NCBI GenBank assembly: GCA_963989245.1 | Contig: OZ022342.1 | Coordinates: forward strand, 52,854,582 to 52,918,581 | DNA: 64,000 nucleotides | From: Nansenia antarctica | Taxonomy: Eukaryota > Chordata > Actinopteri > Argentiniformes > Microstomatidae | Direction of reading: 5' to 3' | Shown here: in pieces, positions 12,918 to 23,800 of the stretch | Layout of the letters: each line of letters opens with the position of its first letter | Numbering within the stretch: the first letter of the stretch is position 1 | The notes under the pieces: generated by a model | Told to the model about the DNA's origin: nothing | Seen by the model: only the letters and a program-made list of their open reading frames with translations | Databases searched by the model: none | Made by a program: the position numbers and the translations under genes

Positions 12918-14828
12918 GATGGAGTTATCTGAATAGTGAAGTTATCTGAAACAAGAGGGGAGAAGTGCTGTAATCTTACTGTAAGTAAGCTGTGATGCTA
13001 TTGGTTGCGGCTGTGTGTACCACAGACAAGACAGTACGGTCTCTATGTGTCTATGTAAGCATATAGTGGAATTCATTCAAATAATAATGCAATTTGAGAT
13101 TGTATTTGCATGTTCCACCTTTGCATGCATTCTTTCAGTCAATATTAAAATGCAATCATATGATTTGCATTTTCATTTTCATGTACTTGGTATGCACATT
13201 CGCTGTCAATATTAAAATGATAATGCAAAGCCATTTGACATTTCATTTTCAAAGTCATGCGCTGCTTTGTAGCTGACAAAATTCAAAAGTTCATTCTAAT
13301 GTGAAAATTACTATGCAATCCCACAATAGCATATTCATTTTCCACTTTTGCCTGCATTATTTCAGTCAATATGAAAATTGTAATGCAATAATGTGATTAG
13401 CATTTGCATTTCCATGTTCTAGGAAACCCCCCCCCCTCTTTGTAGGTGACAAAATTCAAATGTTCATTCTAATGTGAAAATGACTATGCAGTACCACAAT
13501 AGCATTTTCATTTTCCACTTTTGCCTGCATTATTTGAGTCAATATGACAATTGTAATGCAATAAGGTGATTAGAGTTTGCATTTCCATATTCTAGGAAAC
13601 ACACCCGCTTTATAGCTGACAAAATTCTAATTCTCCATGCCCCATCCATTGCATTAACATTTGAATTAAGTCCACTATATGCTTCCATATGTGTCTGACT
13701 GCAGATACCTTCCGCTACTCCTGTGACATCTGCGGAAAGAAGTACAAATACTACAGCTGTTTCCAGGAACACCGGGACCTACATGCTGTTGATGGTAACT
13801 ACACCCTCTCAACTCTGTAACTACCCCTGTCATCTCTGTAACTACCCCTGTCATCTCTGTAACTACCCCTGTCGTCTCCGTAACTACCCCTGTCATCTCC
13901 ATGACTACTACATCACATCGATGTACAGTGCCCTCCACAATTATTGGCAGGTAAAGATGAGTAAAAAGGCTTATACAAAATGCACCTTTTGGTGAATTAG
14001 CTTAATGTCACAGTGAAGTATATTTATTCTGAGAAGAAAAAAAATCTGTCATCAAGAAATAATTATTCTTAACAAAACTATGTGTGCCACAATTATTGGC
14101 AACCCATGCATTTAATACTTTGTACAACCTCCCTTTGCCAATAAAACAGCACTGAGTCTTCTACTGTAACATCTAATAAGGTTGGAGAATACAGAGCAAG
14201 GAATCTGAGACCATTCCTCTGTACAGAATCTCTCCAGAGCATCCAGGGTCCTAGGTCCTCTCTTGTGCACTCTCTTCTTCAGCTCAGCCCACAGGGTTTC
14301 AATGGGGTTTAGGTCAGGGGACTGAGATGGCCATGGCAGAAGCTTGATTTTGTGTTCAGTGAACCACATTTTTTGTGTTGATTTGGACGTATGTTTTGGA
14401 TCATTACCCAGTTTTAGTTTCCTGGCAAGCAGCCAGATTCAGATTTAAAATATTCTGGTATTTCATGGAGTTCATGATGCCATGTACCCTAACAAGGTTC
14501 CCAGGGCCTTTGGAGAAAAACAGCCCCACAACATCACAGAACCTCCACCATACTTATCAGATTATTTTCCATATAGCCATGCTTCTTTTTACGCCAAACC
14601 CACCTTGAGTGTTGATTGCCAAAAAGCTCAATGTTTGTTTCATCGGACCATAGAACACAGTACTCCAGGCACTTAGGTTTGTGTGACAGGAAAGGCTTTT
14701 TTCTGGCATGCCTTCCACAGGGTTCCCACGGGTCCTTGAAATCCTTGACAGTTTGTGAATTTGAGGGGAAAAAAATCAAGGTCTTAAAAGTATTTGAAAA
14801 TAGACATGGGTCATTGAAAGTGCTTGAA

Positions 14829-14890
<62 letters not shown>

Positions 14891-17800
14891 AAGCTCATCA
14901 TACTTAGCTCATCAACTAGTAAATAAGTCTCTGTATTGCTTAACTTTACACATATTTCACAATATATTGTTTTTCTGTGCTGTAGAGAAGGCAAGAGACC
15001 ATCTAGTGTTCACACATTCAAGCCTCTCTTTTTAATTGTTGTCTGTGAGCGGATAGTTTATATTGAGTATTATATAAATTCTCATCTAGATCTGTCTCAA
15101 ACTGTGCCATGTTGGGTCCTTGAATTTGAGGGAATTGAGTCTTGAAAGTCCTTGAAAGGTGCTTGAATTTGATGTTTCAGAAGGTGTGGGAACCCTGCTT
15201 CCAAATAATTTGTTGACATGAAGGTGGCATCTAATGGTAGTTTTGGAGACTTTTTTTTACCCCAAGATGCTACTCTCCTCTGTAATTCTCTAATAGTGAT
15301 CCTTGGGGATTGTTTTGCCTCTCTTACCATCCTCCTCACTGTGCGTGTGGGCAAAATAAACTTGGGTCCTCTTCAGTGGCGGCTGGTGATAAAAATGTTG
15401 GGTGGGGCACAGGTTAAAGGGGCATGCTCCATGGGGAAGAATATCAACTTTAAAATCTGGATTTACAGTCAATTTTAGCATGAGAATATATATATAACTT
15501 AATTATTTTTATATATAACTTATTAAAGGGCAAACTGCAAACACAACAAAAATATAACGCACAACAACTGACAAATCAACTGGAATAGTCTTTGTTAGCA
15601 GAGTAGACCTAATGTTAACAGAATGGACTTATACCCTTTGTCTATCTGTGCAGCGGTAAGGTGAATAATTCTAGCAGTACTGTCCACAGACAGTTGTCTT
15701 GTTTAGCCATTCAACTAGGCATTATTTATTCAATGGAGAAAGACATGGAACACAATGCAATTGTGATAATAAATGTGTTCTTTGTTACTTCTTTAATTAA
15801 ATTAAAGTGTACCTTTCTATTATCATACAATATTTCCTTGAACATGTAAACTCTATAATCATACAGTTGTCTTTCTATTAGTTGTCTCTGTCATACTGAA
15901 CTGTTTGTTATCATCCTGAACTATCTCTGTTGCTCACCTCACCTCAGTTCTGTCTCTATTGCTCTCCTCTCCTGTTGTCTGTCTCTCTGTTGCTGTCCTG
16001 TTGTCTGTCTCTCTGTTGCTGTCCTGTTGTCTGTCTCTCTATTGCTGTCCTGTTGTCTGTCTCTCTGTTGCTGTCCTCTCCTGTTGTCTGTCTCTCTGTT
16101 GCTCTCCTCTCCTGTTGTCTGTCTCTCTGTTGCTCTCCTCTCCTGTTGTCTGTCTCTCTGTTGCTGTCCCCCATGTTCGCCTCAGTGCTGCTAGCGACAC
16201 CCGACCCAGTGCTAACTGCTTCGTGACTCTCACTCTCAACAACATTGGTCGTCGCAGCTGCATTTTTATTTTATTTTTTAACTTAGCTATTCGGTTGTTA
16301 AGTCGCGACGTGTTTCCGGGTCCAAAGTTGGCTGAGGCGCTGTCTTCCAAATGCCGCAATAATACTAATAATAAATTATATTTATATAGCGCTTTTCCGA
16401 GGCTCAAATACCCTGACAATATGGGGAAAACGGGAAAGTGCTGTGTCCCTTGTTGTATGAATAGATCTGAGTCTAAAAAACGATTAAACTGTCATTCTAC
16501 CGCTGTAGTACACTGGTATTCTGGTGCGGAGAATTTCTGGTTTGGACCCGGAAATTGCAAAACGTCACGTTTGACGTCAGACTTAACAACCGGATATTCA
16601 GGGCTCTCAAGTCTCACGCATTTTTATTTTTTTTTGTATTCAATGTTAGGTGGCCGTCGTGGCCCCCTACTGGTAGTGGCCCTAGGCTGCAGCCTAGGTA
16701 AGCCTATAATCCGCGCATGCTCAGGGCGCACTTTTCTGCGCCCCGACCGGGAAATAGGAGACAGCCAATTGGAGCGCTGCTACAGCTCACGTGTAAGCCA
16801 AAAGTATTTGCACTGCCATAGGGTCCCATTCGGCCGGCGTCCCGACACTCTTCCCTATGTATTTTCACAGTGAATTTTACACACACACACAGATAAAATG
16901 TTTATTGTATTGGAGGATTTTTAATGAATGCTGATAGGCGCCGACAGAATATCAGCCGCATTTTATGAATAAACAATGTTTATTTTTAAAAATCTTTTAC
17001 AAGTAGCAACTAGGAAGTGGGGGCGGCACCCTAGCGCCCTCTATTGGCCAGCCGCCACTGGTCCTCTTCCAGGCAAGTTTGTAACAGTGCCAGTTGCTTT
17101 GAACTTTTTAAGTATTGCATTTAGATATGGGTATTTTCAGGTGAGTAGCTATTTTATATAGCGATTCCCTGACTTATAAACCTCAACACACTTTTCCCTC
17201 ATTTGATTTGTGTATTCTCTTATCTTTCCCATGTTGATGTATGAATAAGGAAATATGGCCTCTGTGTCACCTCATATTTATACCCCAGTGAAACAGGAAG
17301 TCATAGATTACTGCTTGAAAATTCCCCCCCCAAAAAATCCTAATCAATTTAAAAAAGTAAAATATAAATTGAAAACATGCTTCAGTTATGTTGTTCATAA
17401 GATTTTCCAGGGGTGCCAATAATTGTGGCACACATGGGTTTGTTAGAAATAATTATTTCCTGGTGACAGATTATTTTTTCTGAATAAATGTCCTTTTATT
17501 TATTTTATTTTTTTCTCTATCGCTTTAACACGTTTTCTCAAAGCATAGCTAATTTTCTCTTAACCCTAAACTCCACAAATCTCTTGCAAAAGCAAACACT
17601 GCATTCAAAATAAAGTTATGTCTTCTCAAAATGAAATGTTGTCACACACCATCAAATTAATCGACACTTGAACACTGATGTGCACAATGGAAAACACTAT
17701 GATCAGATGAAAACAGTACTATGATAAGATTATCAGTGGGCCTTTTGCATTTTAAGTTTTACACTACATATGTACAGTAGCCTGTTATAAACTGTTATGT

Positions 17801-20800
17801 TTTTATTCTGAAATTCTGTACACGTATCAGCAATAATAGTTGGATTTGTAAAGTGTTCTTCATACAAACAAACAATAGAAAAAATAAAATAAGCCTTCAG
17901 CATATACTCTACACAAAGGCCACAAGACCTCGTCGACATCACAGGCAATGTTCTCCCTGGCCAGGCAGAGGGGAAAGTATCGCCTGGCATGACGAATCCA
18001 GCCCTGATATACTTCAGATATATTTCAACACAGGAGAGCTCACCTTTGGCCCTTTTATTGCTAAAGATATGATTGCTAATTCAAATGCAATTGGTATTTG
18101 CCCATATGAGGAGTGTGATTGTATGATTGGTGGTTCTGAGTGGTAATGTTTTCCATGTGAACACAAGAGATTTTATCAAGGAAGAGTGTGCCAAATGTAG
18201 AGAATTGTATTTAGTGTTTTGTTAACTGTGTGGTTTAGAGCTGCAAAATGAGTGATAAGCAAGAAATGTGTTTGTCATTGTGAAGAATTGGTGTGAGATA
18301 AAATACACCAGTTTCAGGTTTTGGTCATTGTGTTTGAGGTTCTGATGTTAGTGTTAAAGCAATAGAGAAAACCTGTAGTTCAACACAGGAGAGCTCAGCT
18401 TTGGCCCTTTTATTGCTAACGCTATGATTGCTTATTGAAAAGCAATAGGCCTAGGTGTTTCCCCATATGAGGAGTGTGGTTGTGTGATTGGTGGTTTGAG
18501 TTTAGCATTCTGAATGGTAGTGTTTTCCATTTAAACACAAGAGATTTTATCAAGGAAGAGTGTGCCAAATGTAGATCATTGTATTTAGTGTTTTGTTAAC
18601 TGTGTGGTTTAGAGCTGCAAAACGAGTGATAAGCAAGAAATGTGTTTGTCATTGTGAAGAATTTGTGTGAGATAAAATACACCAGTTTCAGGTTTTGGTC
18701 ATTGTGTTTGATGACTTTTCCTAGATATGTGTGTTACTACCCAGTATCGTTACATTTTCAAAATCACATCAGGATAAGCTAGTATGAAGCTATTTTGCAG
18801 TTTTTCTGTGTAGGAGGCTGGCTAATTGACCAGATGGACCAACTAGTGGTCTTTGTGTGTAAGTAGCATATTCCCATTGTAACGACTGCTCTTATAGTAG
18901 GTAAAATAGACATAGACACAGCATTTTTTATAACCCTTTTTACTCATCTTTACCAGTGGTGCCAATAACTGTGGAGGGCACTGTAACTACCCCGTTCATC
19001 TCCGTAACTACCCCGTTCATCTTCGTAACTATCCCTCCCATCGCCGTAACTACCCCTCCCATCGCCATAACTACCCTTCTCATCTCTTTGACTACCTTCA
19101 TCTCTGTAATTACTCCTCCCATCTCTGTAACTAGGGGTGTAACAGATCACCTAACTCACGGATTCCTGAGTTCCGGATCAGATAATGTTTCGGATCAACA
19201 CAAACTTTTTTTTATTTTTATAAAACCTGCTTTTTCCTTGAATTCTGTGAAAACACCACTTATCGTGTGAAACAAAAAAACAACATTCAAGATGTCAAAA
19301 CTGGTCAAATATATATATATATATAACATATTCTACACTGAAACATTACATGTTATACTGAAATGCACATTCAACTTAAATTATAGTGCAATAGGAGAGG
19401 GAGGAGGCGCCTGGTTGCAGCAGTGAATCACTGGGCTCTTTAAAGCAGACAAATAAACATGTTTTATGGCACTTTTAACTAAATAATAAAGTGAACCCTT
19501 CCTTTAAACATGGCATTAAAAAAATGTCTACATTATCAGAAGTTGTCGAACTACCTTTTTCGTGCCTCCCGTCAACACACCAGGGTGATGTTATGTCAAA
19601 TGTGTGGCCATGCTCAACCTCCCTCATACGACTTTCTCGTTGCACAATGCCTACACATCGTAACTTTTTTATCGACCACCCTTCTTCCATTGTTATAATT
19701 GACAGAGAAGCCAAAGTGCTCCCATACATGGGATTTAAATGACGACTTGATGATGTCTTTCGAGCTCTTCTCTGCCGCCAACATTACTAGCACTCGCCAT
19801 GATACACTTGTTGCTGTGGATTGCCAGCTTCACGTGTAGTGAGTAAACACATATTATTTTTTTTGCATTCTCAACCTATCATTGCACTTTGAAGTAAAAC
19901 TTAAGTCCACTTTTTTTTTTTTAAGTTTTTTTTTAACGTCTAACTTTTCATGGCAACTCTACATTGTGATCTAGAAGAGATATTAAGTAATATTATTACT
20001 TGGTTAAATTTTGCAATTGATCCGCGGTACACATGCCGTTGGGGGGGCGATCCGTACGGATCACCCCTATCTGTAGATAGATAGATAGACTTTATTTGTC
20101 ATTGTTACAGTACAGGTACCAAACAACGAAATTTAGGAGGGGAGGCTCCCCTGGTGTTTAAGAAAGGAAAAAGAAACACATTTTGAAAAAGCATAGATGC
20201 ATAAAATCACAAGAAGATAAAGAGCTGGTTTACATCAATAGAGGCTATGTACACAATCCACTGTACTATACTGCACAGATAGTCAACTAGGGTTGTCATA
20301 TTGCACAAGAAAGTATTTTTTCACATTTTTTTAAAGTGTCACAGTTTGCAGGCTTGAAAATGTACATGTTTGTGCCTCAGCACTAGCTGCCATTTACAAT
20401 CCGTCCGGACTTGTCCTGGGCCCAGAACTTAGGCCTTTTCTGTGTTCAGGGCCTTGACGGCCCTGTGGTAGAAGCAGTTCTTCAGTCTGTTTGTCTTAGC
20501 GGCCGGGGTCCTGTACCTCCTGTTCGAGGGCAGCTTGACAAAGTGTTCGTGCCCAGGGTGGGTCGGGTCCTTGGAGATCTTGGAGGCCCTCCTGAGACAG
20601 CGTGTTTCGTACAGCTTCTCCAGAGAGGGGAGGGTGGCGCCGGTGATCCCCTGTGCTGTTCTCACGACTCTCTGTAGATCGTTTCTCTCCGCTGCCGTGC
20701 AGCTGTGGTACCAGTTGGAGATGCCGAAGGTGAGGATGCTCTCCACTGCGCCGTGGTAGAAGGCCACCAGCATCTCCTGCTTGCTGTGTTGTTTCTTGAG

Positions 20801-23800
20801 GCATCTCAGGGTGTATAGCCGCTGTTGTGCCCTCTTGATGGTGCCTTTAGTGTTGTCCTTCCAGGCCAGGTCATCCCGTATGATGTGTCCCAGGAAACGG
20901 AGGTTTGAGACCATCTCTACGCTCTCTCCGTCGATGAGCAGGGGCAGGATCTCGGACTTTTTCCTCCTGTAGTCTACGATGAGTTCCTGGGTCTTTGACT
21001 TGTTTAGCAGCAGGTTGTTTACCTTGCACAGCTTGCTCAATTGCTCTACCTCATCCCTGTACGCCGCCTCGTCCCCCCCCGAGATACATCCCACCACGGT
21101 GGTGTCGTCTGCAAACTTTACGATGTAGTTGCTGGGGTGGATGGGGGTGAAGTCGTGGGTGTAGAGGTTGTAGAGGATGGGGCTTAGCACGCAGCCCTGG
21201 GGTGACCCAGTGCTGAGGCTGAGGGCTGTGGAGGTGTGGGGGCCCACCCGCACCCTCTGGGGGCGGTTGGTCAGGAAGTCCTTGATCCACGCACATATAG
21301 AGTGTGATAGACCCAGGTCTAGTAGTTTGGTCACTAGCCTGTCTGGAAGGATGGTGTTAAAGGCGGAGCTGAAGTCCACGAAGAGCAGTCTCGCGTAGCT
21401 GTTTCCCCTCTCCAGGTGGGATAGAGTGGCGTGGAGAGTCGTCGCTATGGCGTCCTCTGTGGACCTGTGGGCTCTGTAGGCGAACTGGTATGGATCCAGG
21501 TTGGGCGGGAGGCGTGTGAGTATGTGGGCCCGGACTAGTTTCTCGAAGCACTTCATGATGATTGGTGTGAGTGCCACCGGGCGGTAGTCGTTTAGGCAGC
21601 TCACCGTGCTTTTCTTCGGGACTGGGATGATAGTTGAGGTTTTCAGGCAGGGTGGGACGGTGGCCTGGGACAGGGACTGGTTAAAGATGTTGGTGAAGAC
21701 CCCGGCCAGCTGGTCGGCGCAGTCTCTCAGCACCCGTCCCAGGACGCCATCCGGCCCCGAGGCTTTCCTGGGGTCCACCGCCTTCAGTACGCGTCTCACC
21801 TCGTGCTCTGTGAGGGTGAGGCTGCTGAGAGCTGGAGAGAGTGGTGTCTGTGTTGTGGTTACCTCCGTTCGCCCCTCGTCGAACCGGGCGTAGAAGGTGT
21901 TCAGCTTTCCCGCCAGCAGGGGGTCGTCCTCTGCGGCTGTGAGCCTGTTGGCTCTGAAGTTTGTCATCTGCTGAACCCCCTGCCACATCCGCCTGGAGTC
22001 GTTGCTCAGGAGGCATTCCTCAATCTTCTCTCTGTGCTCTGCCTTGGCCGCTTTGATGCCGCGCTTTAGGTTGGCCCTGGTGGAGCTGTACAGCGGTGTG
22101 CGCTTCCCTGCGAAGAAGGCGTTGTCCCTCTCATTTAACAGTTTTTGGACCTTCCCAGTCATCCATGGCTTCGTGTTGGGGTAGACCCGGACCCGTTTGT
22201 CCACGGTGACTGAGTTGGTGCAGTTCACTATGTGGTTCAGAACCGACTACGTGTACTGTTCCAGGTCCTCATGCTCGTATTCCTGCCATAGGGTGTCATT
22301 TAGGCAGATCTGCAGTGGAGCGGACCCTTCTGGCCAGGTTCTGACAGTCTTAGTGGTGGTGGGAGCACTTTTCCCCATTGTGGTGTATGCAGGAATCAGG
22401 AGGATTGACACATGTAACTGTAACTATCGCTCTCATCTCTTTGACTACCCCTCCCATCCCTGTAACTACCCCTCCCATCCCTGTAACTACCCCTCCCATC
22501 TCCGTAACTGCCCCTTTCATCCAACAATCCTCTCACTACACAATTGCCTTGGGGGAGGGTTTGTCTTTGTCTGTTTGGATTGGAGCTTGTTTTGTCCCGA
22601 GGCTAATTTTAGATTTGTTTAGATTTGAATCACATGGGAAGTTCACATAGGAGTTTTACACAGAGACAACCTGACCCAACCATACAGTGCTGGCTTGGAT
22701 CTTTTCCTCTCACGTTATCCTCTCGCTGTTTCAGCAACTCGGGTGGATGAAGAACCAGGCCAGCCCAGCTCAGCTCTGTTCAGCTCTGTAGTGTCAATTA
22801 TGGAGCTTTTCCATTGTTCACCAGAACGGTCCAGCTCGGTATGGCACACATTTGTTTGCGTGCCGTACCGTACTTTCAGAAACGCTTCTCCATTATACAC
22901 AACAGACCTGGAGCGAGCCGGGACAGTAGGAGGAGTTACGTGTCACTTTAATAAGTGCCGCTATACAGCTCAACTGGGGGAAATGCGATAAGAATTATGT
23001 CAAAATGCAGCACTATCATGCACAGATCAGCCTTAAAACATGTAACGTTAGATATATAATGTTAGACAGGGAGCACAGATTTTTTTTTATGACGTTCACG
23101 GCATTAGTCAACTACATGCTCACATCCAGTCATCTGCTCACTGCTCTCCATCAAAAATGGCACATCCATCTATAATATTACATAATAACAACTGCTCGGA
23201 TTAGATTGCGGGTTGTTTTCGTTTAATAAGTGCCGCTATACAGCTATAGCGTCACATCAACGGGGGGAAATGCGAGATTGCGCGAGTATCATGCTCATGC
23301 GTTCCATAAATTCCTCTGTTGAACGGAAAGTCCTATCTATTCCATTCAATGTGTTTTAGCCTTCCCCCTTTCCACTGGTAATAAGGAATTGGCAAGAATA
23401 GATCGATATAAATAGATCAACATTTAAAAACAGATGAAGAGAATGAATACAATATAGAGATAAAAGTGTTATTACTGGAACTGTATTCTATTAGCGGGAT
23501 AATGCACTCTATTTCGGGCTAAACTGTGCAGTGTAGCTGTACATGACATTAAACTAAGATAATAGGATGGTTATCATAATTTTTCAAATCTTTATTAATA
23601 AGTAAATAAATAATAATAAGTGACATTTCTGAGAGCGAAATCTGTTGTGGTATTTAAAAATGGTGGTTAGGGGTGAACTCTATGAACATGGGATGACGAT
23701 TTCCATTGACCAATCAACGGTCTGCAGTGTCACACGTCACACACAGCCTGGCCCGAAAGTACCTTTCACTACCCCTTCCGAAGTGGAGCTAAAATCGGCC

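Larger units (their letters stand above)
15374..17060 (+). mobile_element. hAT-type element, 1687 bp, with perfect 8-bp target duplication
   Basis: Terminal repeats CAGTGGCGGCTGG / CCAGCCGCCACTG. The octamer GTCCTCTT is present on both sides (15366-15373; 17061-17068), the classical hAT signature. The interior has a 26-bp minisatellite (about 15945-16165) and a short + strand frame at 16421 that begins like a THAP domain. No hAT transposase was recognised. Confidence 0.93.
14112..17155 (-). pseudogene. Tc1-like transposase, disrupted
   Basis: Reading the minus strand from 17155 down. HTH part: a degenerate ISKCNT*KVQSNWH stretch, then after the hAT insertion PTRTVRRMVREAKQSPRITI and RELQRRVASWG. 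Catalytic part: LWSDETNIELFGNQHSRWVW, then NDPKHTSKS at about 14390, then WPSQSPDLNPIETLWAELKK. The Asp of WSDE, the Asp of NDPKH and the Glu of PIE, that is the DDE triad, are all still readable. The gene is broken by two hAT insertions and by frameshifts, so it cannot make a working enzyme. Confidence 0.88.
13926..18983 (-). mobile_element. Tc1-like transposon, swollen to 5 kb by three later insertions
   Basis: Ends CAGTGCCCTCCACAATTATT and (right, reverse complement) CAGTGCCCTCCACAGTTATT, each flanked by TA (13924-13925; 18984-18985). Inner repeats also mirror: GGTAAAGATGAGTAAAAAGG at the left is met in inverse at about 18934-18955. A fish Tc1 is normally 1.2-1.6 kb. The surplus is a hAT MITE (14718-15197), a hAT element (15374-17060) and a second Tc1-type element within the right repeat (about 17500-18925). 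Confidence 0.88.

Noticed and set aside
13723..13995. Frame running from exon 4 through the minisatellite
   Set aside because: Not in the znf618 register. The true frame meets a stop shortly after the donor, so it is intron.
15956..16873. 304-codon + strand frame and Arg/Gln-rich minus frames
   Set aside because: They begin in the 26-bp minisatellite and run on by chance through the hAT interior. Only the THAP-like start at 16421 was kept, and as tentative.
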